A DNA stretch of 64,000 bases from contig NC_039498.1 in assembly GCF_003590095.1 (NCBI RefSeq), forward strand, positions 3,720,001-3,784,000, given 5' to 3'. A model generated the notes under the pieces. The model ran no database searches. It had not been told where the DNA came from and saw nothing but the letters and a program-made list of their open reading frames with translations. How positions within the stretch are numbered: position 1 is the stretch's first letter; every line of letters starts with the position of its first letter. Positions 1 through 13,309 of the stretch are shown piece by piece. Made by a program: the position numbers and the translations under genes. Origin of the DNA: Trichoplusia ni (Eukaryota > Arthropoda > Insecta > Lepidoptera > Noctuidae).

Positions 1-2964
1 TTAACAATACAAATCGATTACAATCAGAAACATTAACTCTCGATTGTAAATCGAAAACAATATTAACTCGACATTCGAATATTTCTGACAAGGGAGCAAG
101 AATAGAAATGTTGATAGAATTTAATTTACATTGTGATATTCCTTGGTACGGTTCGAGGCGTTGCGTTCTGAAAAGTGTGGTGGAGTGTCGAGTTGGTTGC
201 GAAGCTCGTCACCCGATCAATATTTGTTGATGCATTGCCCTACAAAGAGCAGCTGGCTTAACTAATGCTTAGCGCTTTATGACTACAAGACTTCCCACGC
301 GTCGCTGTCGGTCGCAAACGTATTGTGCGATATTATAAAGAAATTGAGCGACTATTGCGTTGTTTTATAAAAAGTTTTTAACTAAGAATAGAACAAAGTT
401 ACAAGTTTGGTTTAATCAAAAACATGTTTATGACGCCTTTTCCACCTACACGATTTGTAATATGTAAGCGACTATATAAATTCTATGTTAAAGCGTTTTA
501 GAAATAAATAACAAATAACACGTTTTACAATGACTCATTATCAATTCTCTTGTTTTCGTCTTCCATAAATTAATCAGTATAAATAGGGCACAACGAGAAT
601 CGATATTTATTTATTATGTTAATTAATTCGCAACATCCTCAATAAAGAATGCCGTTATGTCTTTCGTGGGACATTTAGCGTTCGCTGATGTCAATGTGAC
701 GGCAAAATGCTATTTCTATATCGTTTCATGCTAGATGAAACATTCAGCATTCATCACTATTATAACCTTTTATTTATTTTTTCCCGTTTTATTATTCACG
801 AAGTCATCGCTGGACGCCTATGACTAACATGGTCTCATGGCCAACTTGGTTAAAGTTGTGTTATAATTTTCATCGCGTTTTATTATTGCGTAAATTGTAT
901 GCACCTAAATTGAGCATTCCTATTCAATGTTAATGTACCAATCTAATGTCAGTGCAAAAAACGACAAAAATGAAACAAAATGTGTACCACATTGTTATTC
1001 AAATATGCGTCAAATTGATATAATTTAAAATTATTTTAAATTGAGTAACGGGCCAAAAATATCTTCCCTGTGGCATTCCAAACCAAAACCAAACCTCTGC
1101 TGACTCAATATTAGTCAGAACTTTATTAGAATTACTCTGTGGACTTCTCTTTTCAGACGGCTTTACGTCGAATCGCAATGTTATACTAAAATTAGCACGT
1201 TCCTTAATTATTCAGTGCTTTACATTGTCGAAGGCTTCACAATCAGGTCGTACTATTTGAGTCCGTTTATTTTTAGGCTTTATAAGTTACAATGGGCACC
1301 AAACTAAGTTAGTATTTGCTCGTTTGTCTTGAGGGTCGTAAAGTAAACACCAAGTAGTTAAGTGTAAACGGTTGATTGAATTAATGATTAGGTTTAGTTG
1401 GACACCAACGTGTATTTTTTAACACTGTTTAATTACAGATTGGAGGCTTTGTTGTTTATAAACGAAAATAAAGGTGTGAAGCATGGTGGCATCGTATTGT
1501 ATTTGACAAAACAACTACTCGTATACCCCAACCGTATTTTATATATCCGTAACCGTAGTGTTTGCAAAAAAAAAAACGTTAATGTGTGATCACGGTATGT
1601 TATTAGCAGCCTGCAGGATAATTCCAACGATCTACTTGACATAATCCCAGTGTAGCTCACCCGCGGGAGAAGAGGTGGCTATTCATACTGCAGTCACGTC
1701 AAAGCATGCACCGATGGTAATACCGAAGCTACTTTATCGCTGGAATACCGTAGCCGTGCAATAATCCGCCAACTGACAAGACTGGAACGCGTCGATGCTC
1801 CAAGATGTTTTCGCGAAATATGCTCCCAATATATCAGATTCTTTAAATTTATGAACAAATATTTCGCTTGCGTCAAATTTATTTACAAGATTATTTATCG
1901 ATCAATATGTATGCGTATTATTTAAAACAAATTTATGTATAGAAATTATGTAACAATTAAGTACCTATAACATCACTTATGAATACAGACTATTAACTAT
2001 TTAAAAGTAAATAAACTGAAAATAAAAGCAAGTTTAAAATGGGCAGTTTAGTATATTAATTTACCGTGTTCCTAACCAACGCAAATACGTTTAACATTCC
2101 CCCATATTTGAGTTGTAACAGTTTGCAATGTAAATCGAAACTGTACCGCAACGGAAGGCACACGTGTTAATGGTTTTACGTATTTTAAATCGTTTTCATA
2201 CAATAATATTGATATATTGATGACATCGAATTGAAAAATATTGCAGGGTAACTTTAAAACGATGTGTGAAAAACTATTGTTTATCATTTATACGTTTTGC
2301 TTTGTCCTTTCCAGTAATAAACAAGTAAACAAGCACCGTATAAGAGAAAATAAATTATTTCATATGAAATCAATCAACTCGTCGACAAATAATTGGAAGC
2401 GCAGTCAACGTAAAATGCGATTGCCCTGGCAATCTGTTCTCGTACGTATAATACAATTTTATCTACTTAATTTCCATGCTCAGAATTAATAAGAAATTTC
2501 TCTCTATGCTTAGAGCTCTATGTGTAAGTGAAATATATAGATATAGGAAAAAAATACATACTTTACTCTATTTGTTGCTGATAATAATCCTACGCATACG
2601 ATTCTAAAGTTTAAAACAAAGAACAGGCTTAAATAAAACATTCCAAACCATTATCAACTCTAAATGAATTTATTGTAGAGAAATGTACGCCCCGAACCAA
2701 ATTAATACTAATAGTACAATCATTAACTCGATATCAAGGCCTCAAACTAAACAGTATTAAGAGATTAAGTAAAACGTGTATAAGTCTGATCGTATTAGAT
2801 CAGGGCAATTCATTATCCACATGTTTACGCTCCGGTTCAATTGTAACCAGATAAAATAAAAGAAATCCCCTCAAAGCTGCCTGTTGAGAATGTTTGCGAT
2901 TTTCGTTGGGCGATTTAATTTTGATGGCTCTTACGTTGAAAATACATTATCTTAAAACTCTATT
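1..2964. other. AT-rich noncoding DNA
   Basis: No gene or recognisable repeat is visible. Open frames are short and contain no family motif. One 75-codon frame starting at 2262 has a hydrophobic N-terminus and is treated as a finding, not a gene call. Confidence 0.6.
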
Positions 2965-3130
2965 ATTTTAGGGATACGAACCCAAAGGGTAAAAACTGAA
3001 CTTTGTGACTGAGGCTTTGCTATCTGACCGTCTCTCGTCCTTAAATAGGGTGTATCTCGTGATCCGAGAGAGCTCGACAATTGACATTTTCACAGATGCT
3101 TACTGTTGCCGCTATGTATCCAGATAAAAA
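2965..3130 (-). repeat. Dispersed lepidopteran repeat, family A copy 1
   Basis: Read on the minus strand this matches the layout of a very common lepidopteran repeat: a head near 'gttgccgct', then 'ttttcacagatg' on the plus strand, a segment ending in a run related to 'gacagacgg', and a terminal 'tgggtacgga(a)ccct' motif, seen here as 'gggatacgaacccaaagggt' on the plus strand. Three other partial copies lie at 20739, 33290 and 42120. The copy is diverged and shows no target-site duplication. The family is recognised from memory of lepidopteran sequences and I have no firm class for it. Confidence 0.6.
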
Positions 3131-6100
3131 ATAAAGATTGTAAAGACACCTCACAGTCACGAGTCCAGCTTGCGTTTGACTGGTTTTTGTATTAATGTTA
3201 AAATCACTGTATTTGATTCTTATTCTTGTATCTTTGAGAGAAAAATGTTTTCCTCAAGTCAGTCCACCTTCGTGTTTAGAGTTGTTTCGCATTAGTATTC
3301 TCGGGCTATGGACCACGGCCGGCCAATCTGTCAAACACGGCGCGCCCAGGTTACAACGTGCCAGAAATTTCAGGACAACACGTAAGACACTCAAGTGATG
3401 TTCCAATTGAGGTAGATCTTCTTTATTATATTTTATGGCAGAAGGATTTATCAGCAAATATATCGTTGGTCAAGATAATAATCGACATCTGTATGAAATT
3501 TTCAGGTCCTGAATTTTCGGATTCGTCAGATTATGTGTAGTATGAATCTCCTTGCCTTCCAAAATTGACTAGCACCTGCACACGCGAGGAGCTTTTGCTA
3601 CTGATAATTATGTCTGAACCGTTGCACACGCTCGGTTTATTGTTGTCATGGCGGGAAAAAATACATGGACAGAAATTTCAACTTTCTTGCTAATATGGTT
3701 TGACAATATAGCCTGGTGACAAGCTAACGGTGAGATAGCGGAGCTTGGAGGAATTTTAATATTTACTAGCTGCCATTAAGTAACAGTATCAACATTTGAA
3801 GTAGTATCTAATTGGATACATATTAGCTTTAGCACTCAGTCAAACGCCTTCTTCAGTTCTAAAACACAAATAGTCAAGGTGCCACCGAACACCGACGAGG
3901 TACAACTTGTTCTGGGACAAGTGAAAGCACACTTTTCCTTCTTTATTTTAGTTTGTGTTCACTGAGTGTTTGCATAGTCTAGGCGATGCTTCTTGAAACA
4001 GGACTATCGAAACATTCAAGAGTTGCTCCAATCGAAATGAAGAACATATTTCTCATATAAGAATTTCAATTAAAAAATCGCAGTGATTGAGTGGAAATGA
4101 AAGCAAAAGAGACACAGAAAACTCCATAAAACGACGTCATCATGCACAATCACTTCTGTAATTTAACATTTAATTAAAAAAGGTCAACACAATAATATTC
4201 AGCCAGCGCAAAAAAATACACGGTTTAATTTTCAACGGAAAAATTAATGAACGCATGTCTTTTGCGATAGCTTTGATATAATTACTCTTCAGAATTAACC
4301 TTTTTGTAGGTAAACATTCAGTCTGTAATGTTTTATCATTCATCCAAACAGCTGTGAATTGGTCGCGAGCTCATAATGACCGTATTACAGGTGAATGTAA
4401 CAATACCTCGGCAGCAGGCAGAAATTTTGTAAAATTACTTCCACGGCTATTAAAAGCTTGAGAGCAAAACTTTCTGTATTAGGTAAGGTTTTGCTGTAAA
4501 GTAAGAAGCAAACAATATACAGAGTATTAAGTTACATCAATAGAGATTACAGCTTTGTGCTCTTCAACTTTTTTAATTGGTGTTGTTATATTTTTCTTGA
4601 AAGTTTGGGGTTAGTCTTTAAGTTTGGTAGTGACCTTTGAATGGCAAGGTTACTATTTTATCTAAAGTCTTAACAGCATGCGCAACAAACCACGGCTCTA
4701 CGCTAGCATGAAGCTAGTTCTTCTGTACGTGTATAATGTGTATGTCAACTGATTTGAATGATTTTTTGTATGCCCTTTCGATGTCGCCCTAGATGGTTAA
4801 GATTCGCAAAAAAATGACAGAACGAATTTTCCCAGATCAGCTGGTTTACTAAATCACATCGATGCAAATTCTATAATATAATTAAGAACAAAAGCTTCTC
4901 AAAATATGGACGAATATATCGTCCTGCAATTGGCATGTCTATTAATAGGGCCTGTTAACAACTTGTCACATACAATAGTATGTATTATAGATAACTGCTG
5001 TATACACATACATGATGTACATTATTTGCGGTGGCCTTATCTGTCAAGTTCACTGTATCTGACAGGATAGATAGCCTATGGGCTGTAATGTGGTATTGTT
5101 AGACCGCTCTCCGAGAAGTGACGTTTATTTGTCACTGACGTTCCATATCTTGTACTGTAACTGCGTTGTTCGTACATGTACATATTAGGCTTGTTTGCAC
5201 TATTGAGAGTCTTATTTGTACTATTAGTAAAGTTGCTTTTTAATTAATATTTTCATTTTTGGATATCATTGACAGGTGATATGTTAATAATATATTAATA
5301 ATTATGAATTCATTTTTTAGTACTAACGTACGAAATTGAAATTGATCTGTTGCAAGTTGTAAAGCCTGCTTATATACAACCAAAACCATAAATTCACTAC
5401 ATCAATATTTATATCGTATCATTTCACACTTTCAAGTTTCTTACTACCGATCCTCTACTTTATGGTTCAAAGGAAAAACGAATACACTTCCTTCGCCGTA
5501 TCTCTTAAACTTTACCCCAACAAAGTTTACTTTGACACCTTTTTTTAAGAATGGAAAAAGTACTTAAAGCATCGCCTGGAGATCCCAACAATAGATTCCG
5601 ATAGAAAAAGATCATTAAAATTTTGTCTTGTATATTTTAGAACTATAAATATGTTAAATAAAAGTAGTTTGAAAAACCAACATTAGGCATGTGCGGTAAA
5701 AAATTAACATTTTTAACATTAAACAGAAATAATTTTAATTACGACGGGTATTTCTCAAATCGTTATCGCGCCGCGAATAACGAGAAACAAGTTCGAAAAA
5801 AAGCCTTGGGAAATGCTAACCGCGCGCCACTATAAACTTAAAATATTCGCTGAACACTTCAACGAATATCTCGAGTTTTAAAGTGTTATCCAGTTTATCC
5901 GGCTTCGGAGCCCGAGCTTTGACTGAAGCTCGATTCGCCTCTTTTACACTAACAGATATGTTTTCTTTGATACCCGTCCCACTATACACTTGCTGAGCCA
6001 TCTTTTTCACGACGTGAACCACGTATTAACCTTCTTAGGGTTGAGTATAGACTTGAACATGTATTTACAACTAGCCACTCTGAAATGTTCCAGTCAATCA

Positions 6101-8473
6101 ACCTTGTATGAACGTGCATGGACCAAACGTCGAGCGAGACCGCCGTTTTGTTACGACCAAAATGAGCGTGGTGTAACATTCCACCAGCGTCAATGCGCTG
6201 CGACAGCTAATGTTTTAACGAAAACTGACTGACTCGCTGTGAACATTACGAAAAATAGAGCTACGAGCACTGGCACAAACGTGTCATTCCTCGAAAATGC
6301 TGTAACGTATTCATCCTAAAGAAAGCGACCACAAACAGCAGCTTATCCCCAAAAGCTACAGAAAAATATCGATTTAAATATCAACAAACAGAACCGCGAC
6401 TTCCCCGCAGGCTACTTTATTTTTTCTTGCGCAAATCTGTTACTGGCGATGCTAAGGTCGACTTAACTATCAAATCTTTGAAAGAGCTTAAGCGGAAAAT
6501 ATCACAGCGGTTTCCTATGAAAAGGAATTTGCTTTGACTGAGATGAAAATAAGACTGCGCGCAAACATTGCTTTGGTTAACGCAGATTTATGCGGAGAAT
6601 ATTTTATAATAAGTTATCGAGATTCTTCTCTTATTTGTTCAGTTTAGCATTATTAAATGTTAATAAATATGATTAACGGTAAATATTTTTAAACTGTGGA
6701 CGTCACGATTCCATATATCAAGTAGGCATTATATATCAAATGTATCTCAAGGCGCTGGACTGGTGCCCTAAGGTCCCGCTACTGTTGGCTCGTCGCCAAC
6801 GCTTAGGGTTCCACGAGAAAAATACGCCACCATCGGAAAGGAAGTACATTAAATATACGTGTTTTAATGGAGGTCACTGAATTATTATTTTATTCTGCCC
6901 GTTTTGCGGGTTCCGTAATGCCAATACGGTTCTGATATACTTAAATATTGCTACGTTGAGATGAGGAGTAAGTCCACGTTGTTCGCTTGTTTAATCATAC
7001 TACTGACAGTTGAATAGTTCAAGTTTTGATAAGAGAAAAGACATTGCTTATTTCTGCAAGACTTTTTGTTAATTAATTTTCCAAATAATACACAGGTACG
7101 TACAAAGTTTGTTATTGGGAGGAGGAAAATTATGTACTAAATGTGGTTTGAGAAAAACTGTGAACTATTTTACGATGTGTGTGCGTTTTTTGAAACAACC
7201 TGTTTATTGAGTCGTCCACCATTATTAGTGTTGACTACTACTCAATGGTCGGTCAACGTTCTTACTTTTACATCTTAGTATCTAGTAGTACTTGGAAATG
7301 TGCCAGATGAATACCAAAACAGACAACATGTATTGTGATATTGGTTTTTTTCAATTCGTATGCAACAATTATTTTTCCCTCTCTGGTATGCTTCTTTTCT
7401 ACCGCTACTCTAGGTTGATGATGTTCCACGATGTGATGATAAAAGTCAAAAGCCATTTGTAACCGGAGACAGTAAGAACAGTTCTGTTTTTTATGTAGTC
7501 AGAAATATCTAGTCGATTGTTTTCAGGACACTAAAATGACAACTTAAACACACCCACCGGGAAAGAAAAAAAAATATTTTAAAATTATTGTCAAATAAAA
7601 CAAATGGTTGACAAAACTATAGTAGTAACATTACGCCAAACTTTCATGTACAACATACATATCGCAGTGTTCGCAGCAGCGCTGCTCTTTAGCTTGATGT
7701 GTTTGTTCAAACTGCAGCGCCCCGAGAGCATTCACACTCGTATGCATAAATAACTCACGCTGAGCGATAATGCTTCACCTGACCTTTACTTGGAGACATG
7801 GATTAAATGATACTGCAAACTTGCGAATGTGGTAATTTATTTTACAAGGAAATGTTCTATTCCCTCGGGACTGTACGAGTTGCTAAAGTCTTAAATACAA
7901 TACTGAAAGCTATCGGTTTTTAAATTTAGTACTACTTGTTTCTAATTTTAATCATGCCCGTTATAATTGATAGGCATTCGATTATTAAATAAAGATTATT
8001 TATAGCTAAAAGCACGATATCCGAAGCCGTTAACCGCTGACGAAGGATTAACAAATTCAATTTACAGTTCTTGTCTTATAACAAACGATAAATAAAATAT
8101 AAGGAGCCCCGTTCACGGCGGTGCGACGAGCTCCGTAATTGGAAAGTCAAGTAAAACGCGCTCCCGACCGCTTGTCATCGGGACAAAGATTCCCTCTGTG
8201 TTTTAATTCTGGAACCTTTACAAACGATTTTGCGTTGTCTTTTATTTTTTTTCGCGATTAAGATCTTTGCGGGGCTCAAGCCGCCCTTGTTTGCACACCT
8301 CGTGTTATTGGCTCCTGTTTTCATTAAGTATTTATAGAGTCTCGTTAATCGATACAAAAGTTTGTTTTGATCTTAACTTTTTCTACTTCTACAAATTTAA
8401 AATAATATGTGTTTATATTTATGAAATCTTTACAGAGGATATTGTAACTGAGATTATTTTTATCAAAAAGCTT
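3131..8473. other. Noncoding DNA, no clear gene
   Basis: Mostly AT-rich unique DNA. Two slightly GC-richer patches occur, around 3300-3360 (GGCCGGCC and GGCGCGCC 8-mers about 20 bp apart) and 5880-6240 (overlapping open frames on both strands, one starting in a strong AAGATGGC context on the minus strand at 6001). None matches a family I recognise, and frames are open on both strands, so no coding strand can be chosen. Confidence 0.5.
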
Positions 8474-8486
8474 AGTCAAGGACTTT
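8474..8486 (+). repeat. Target-site duplication, left
   Basis: The 13-mer agtcaaggacttt occurs here and again at 8851-8863, exactly flanking the element at 8487-8850. A 13-bp duplication is typical of insertion by LINE-type target-primed reverse transcription. Confidence 0.85.
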
Positions 8487-8850
8487 CATTATCGGCCTAG
8501 CCTTTTCCCAACTATGTTGGGGTCGGCTACCAGTCCAACCGGATTCAGCTAAGTACCAGTGTTTTACAAGGAGCGACTGCCTATCTGACCTCCTTAACCC
8601 AGTTACCTGGGCAACACGATACCCCTTGGTTAGACTGGCTGTCAGACTTTTTCAAGCTTCTGACTACCTGTGACGACTGTCAAAGATGTAGGAATAACAG
8701 CCGGGACCCACAATTTAACGTGCCTTCCGAAACACGGAGGAACTCGTTATGAAAAAGATGGTCACCCATCTACGGACCAACCGCTTTAAGCAAAGCTTAA
8801 CCTGTGATCGAATCACTTATGCGGTTATAGCTTAGCCACGAGCTCCTCTA
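8487..8850 (+). mobile_element. SINE/LINE-tail type retroelement copy with intact TSD
   Basis: A 364-bp element lies between two identical 13-bp direct repeats. Its sequence, including 'ctatgttggggtcggctacc', 'accagtgttttacaaggag' and 'gccgggacccacaattta', belongs to a very abundant lepidopteran non-autonomous repeat. There is no open frame of interest inside. Intact flanking duplications and modest divergence suggest a fairly recent copy that moved with enzymes supplied from elsewhere. The SINE versus truncated-LINE assignment is uncertain; the insertion boundaries are directly visible. Confidence 0.8.
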
Positions 8851-8863
8851 AGTCAAGGACTTT
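8851..8863 (+). repeat. Target-site duplication, right
   Basis: Second copy of the 13-mer agtcaaggacttt, identical to 8474-8486. Confidence 0.85.
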
Positions 8864-10965
8864 ATAAATGTATATTTTAAACAGAAGAAAATATCTTGAT
8901 AGATCAAAATAAATAACGATAAAACCTATGGAGATATGACCGAGGGCAACACAATAACGGGAACAAAAATGGAAGAATAAGACATAAAGCACCAACCTCA
9001 AGCAAAATAGGATAAAAAAGTACAATACGTTTTATTAAACCAGTTGAAATATAAATAGATAAGTAAAATAAAAGACTGTGAAGCAAAACGGATTATTGCG
9101 GTGCTTGTAGGGTTAAAACTCTGCATTATTGCTTTTTTAAAGCCAACCTGTTGTTTGCGCTTAGTGGTATTAAGAATATTCCTTGGATATTCCAATTTTC
9201 TTTTATTTCATTAGGTGAAAGTTAAAACATCTTTATTGGATATCGTTGCAAACAAATTGCTGGTTTTCGGTAATGCAGCCAATAATTTAGATGCCAACTC
9301 TCGAGATTGTGTTGAGAATGAAGTTATTTCCTGCCCGGGTAGCAAGCATGTATGAATGTTACGGGAGATAACAGAACAGTTCCGAGAATCTACTATGTTA
9401 TCTATATGTTGTTAAGAACTTTATTTTCTTTAATATAATTGCTTTTGTATCTTTTTCTGTTTTCCATTTTATCAAAATGAATCTGCACGTGTACTTATCG
9501 TTAAGATATATAACCCGGTTCATTTGCTATTCATCCGCGTTCGTTATTCTTGCCCCGGACACCATTCAGTTCGCTGGAACTTTTAAAACTGCGACAAAAT
9601 GCTCGCTAACTACCTCAGCGATGTCGTCCTCTATTCAAAAGATTATTTCAAAACAGTTTGGGTTAATGATTTATATGTTGCGGATTTTAATTGGGCTATT
9701 CGCTGCATTTTCAATAATGAGCACACTTTCATCGCTGGCTTTGATGTTGACAGTTCTGTTTCCATATTTATGAATGTTTGAACAATTTCATAACTAACAT
9801 GTTGCTAGTTTTACAATATTCACACACGATTCTGAAATGTTAGCTTTGTTGTGACAGGTAAATTAGCAAGTTTTGATAATAAATATTTACTATCTGAAAA
9901 TACGTGAACATTTTCGAACAGCTCAACCTATCAAAATGTAGGTAATGCCCGACTTTCTATTACAATGGTAATAACATCAATGAGCGACACAACATATGTC
10001 CCCTCTGCTCCCGCAACTTCACACGTATGACCATAAATATGACAGATGGTGCCCAGAATAACATATCTCTCAAGTGTTCCAAAGAATTCTGCCATCGGCG
10101 TTATTACACTAAGAACTGGCCGCACAGCTGATGCACAAATCGCTTAAGTTTTCTACAGTGGAATATTATTGAAAATTCCTTGAAACGTGACTGAAGAGTA
10201 AACCTCCGTAGCAAATATGACTTAATTTCCATATACAGTATTCACACAAAAGTTATTTTTCAAGTTAAATTCATAGTAAAAATGACTCACCTTTTCCGGT
10301 TATTTCGAAAGCACACACAATTCGCAAAGCCTCAAATAAATATAATTTAGCAAAAAGTGTACAGTTGTTGGCACTCTTGGCCTTTTATAGCGGGAAGACT
10401 AGGTTAATTTGTTTTTTATTTACATTTAGTGCAGTGGGAGCCAGCATCCACATTCCCAAGCCAAGAGTACATAAGGGTAGCAAAATATTTGATCGACGAC
10501 AGCTGTTGGCTTGAAATATTTTCAAATAGTTCTTTTTCTGTATTAAATTTTTTTACTGTTACCATTGTTGTTATGTAGCATAAAACTTTATTCTCAATTT
10601 TCAGTTCGCCTGTTTTTGTCACAATGACTAATTGGTATATTATTATGTTTGTAAACCTATTTGCAAAACATGACTATTATGACTAGAAAAGCCTAAAATT
10701 TTAAGTCTACAAATCATTTTGTAACACACTGTTGCAATGTTAATCCGTAAAACACACATCTGTTACAGGCTGCTGTATCAATAATTCATTAGCAAGCTAA
10801 TTTTCCCTAACAATGCGTTGCACCAGAAAACCATCGCGCATTTGGCTATTCGTGACGTCACGCTCCACGCGGCTGCAACCAGGCCACTGGGTGCTGCACA
10901 ATTTATAACTCAAAAGTGTCACCGTCGTCTGGCCAACTCGACTCAAATCTGTGTATTTGGCCACC
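8864..10965. other. Noncoding DNA, no clear gene
   Basis: AT-rich unique DNA. A 64-codon minus-strand frame (10125-9931) and a 98-codon plus-strand frame (9477-9773) carry no recognised motif and are within chance expectation for the window. Confidence 0.55.
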
Positions 10966-11955
10966 TACAGGGTGTTATTGATTCGGCACCCAATGATTTA
11001 ATCGGCTTAGTGATGTCGGCTGCCAGGATTACTGTGTTGGCGATGTTTCTGTTCAGAACGCTTTTTTGGCCATCGAAAACGGAGTCTAGCAATCAAAAAG
11101 TTTAATAGGTCATCGACGCAATTTTCAAAGGATTAAGATGAGCTGTCAATATGTCTGTCAAATATTTTTAAATCGATTGAGATTTTGGATAATTTATAAG
11201 GAAATTACTCAAGGCTCTTTTACTTTATAAGTTCTCTAAACCTTTTAGTCGTTGTAAAGTTTATGTAATATTTTCATCCACATCTACGCGTATATGCGAT
11301 AAACATCATATATTAAGATTGTAATATCTTAACAGCAATATGTAGTGAGAGTAATACAATACATTTCTCGGCTGTCGGGACAACATGAGCTAACAAATTG
11401 TGTAGCGTAACAATCGGGCAGGAGGCTCGCGCTCTATACTATTCGTTCGCACACTGCTGAAATATTCCTAACGTATGCCTTCCTGCAGCGCGTCCGGTGT
11501 GAAATGACCGGCTCTGCGGTCAAAACCGTGGTCACTGCTGTTATTTCCCTTTTAGGGAGGTAGGCTTTCGTTCATTATACTGTTTTCTCAATAATTATTT
11601 ACGGACGAATTCAGCATACTGCAAGTTTGACTAGGTGTCGCACGAAGCAAAAAATACAAACAAAAAAAGCAAATGCGTGTTGCAGAAAATTTTATACACA
11701 ACATGAACTTTACTTCTAGAGCTGAACAACACAATAATAGAAACGTAAAACAAATACAAGCGTTTCTATCTCTATGAACCATAAACATTATCCAAATGTC
11801 TACATAGACCACGCTGTGACCACAAAACTGCCGTTAAAGCGACCGTAAAAATTTTGTTCCGTCAACCACACGCGACCTCATATTGACACTGTAAGTTTGT
11901 TACTGATGGCGTTATTTCACGTGCTCTGTGGCGAAAGAAATAAAAACACCCTGTA
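10966..11955. mobile_element. Possible MITE-like element with CAGGGTGTT inverted ends
   Basis: The 11-mer tacagggtgtt at 10966-10976 is the exact reverse complement of aacaccctgta at 11945-11955, and the similarity continues imperfectly for about eight more bases inward. Excluding the outer TA on each side gives 9-bp perfect inverted ends and TA flanks, as in Tc1/mariner-type insertions. The interior (about 986 bp) has no transposase-like frame. One more isolated 'aacaccctgta' occurs near 18470. The pairing could be chance or two separate insertions, so confidence is low. Confidence 0.35.
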
Positions 11956-13309
11956 TTAAACAAATACTGTCGACGATTGAAGTAACTCATTCAAGGTTCA
12001 TGAAAAAAGGAATCTAGCTGTAGTTAATTAAGTTCGTTGGGATTGTCGTGGTAATGATAGTACTTTTCATCCATTTGAACTAAATATACAATTTGATAAT
12101 AATATATATTTAACGAAATGGAACCGAAAATGACTTGTCAAGTAAAGAAAAAAGGTAGTTCAGGTTATTCTACGAAAATACGGTAAACTGCGAAGGAAGC
12201 ATAAACTGTTGAATCAGTTAGCAATAATGACAAAAACAATGTTAAAAGTTAAAAACAATAATGTAAAATGCTGTTCAGTGTGAAATATATACAAAAAGTA
12301 AACAGTTATAAAAATGAGAAAGAAGAAGGCTTAATAAATGTGATTTTATTTCAAAAATTATTCCATTAAAACTTGCGGACATAAGGGCTTACATGCATAG
12401 CACGCGTACGTGGTAGTCGAGATTTTTGTTCAGAATGAGACTCGCGCGACAAAAGTTGCATGTCGGCTCTCCCCATTATGAAGAACTCGCTAAGACTGTA
12501 AAGTCCTCTCTCGAAAGTATTGTTACCTCTTAACGCCGTGTGACTAACAGTTTGGTTCTTTAAGCCTGTCGTAACATTTTCTCTACAATTGCCGGCAGAA
12601 TGACTCGAGGTGTTTTGTTCTGCCATTTCGAATGACTGGGGTTATTAATTTAATAAGTGTTAATAAACTAGCTGGCTATCAACTGCATCTGGTAATTCTA
12701 AAAACTGTCCTTCACATTATATGTAACAAACTAGATAGACACGAAGAAACAAATAGGAGAAGAATTGAAAATATTGGCTTAAAATTTAGCCGAATAATTC
12801 GAAAAAAAAAAAAAAATGTTTAAATATCTCGAGTGTATCGTCATTTAAATACTACAAACTATGTAATTAAATTAATTGTAAATATAGGTACAGCTATAAC
12901 AAGAAGAAAAACCACAGTTAAACGGCAATTGAAACATGATAATACACCGTTCCCCATCCCCACTTGTTATGTAAAATAATAAAGTCACATTGCAGCCGAG
13001 TTTTTATTTTCGGTAATTGGATATATCGATTTGGTGGATATCTCATCTAAATAAACAGATTTCATCGCGAAACAAATATAAATCGTATTTCCATTCTGAT
13101 TGAAAGCAAACAAATCAGGATTTAATTTGTATGATAACTGCGTTGATTGTATTTTATGACTGTTAATAAAAATATTTGTTCATTATTTTATTTAACCTTT
13201 TGAGCTACAATTGGCTGGATAGATTGTTCAATTTGTTCGATTTTGGACTGTAGTAGTACACTTTGATGGCTGTGTTAATTTCGGATAAAATGCTACTTTA
13301 ATTCAGAGG
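11956..13309. other. AT-rich noncoding DNA
   Basis: No gene, repeat or RNA recognised. An A-run near 12800 is the only simple-sequence feature. Confidence 0.6.

Noticed and set aside
10416..10622. Minus-strand 68-codon frame
   Set aside because: Short, AT-rich, no motif; ordinary chance frame.
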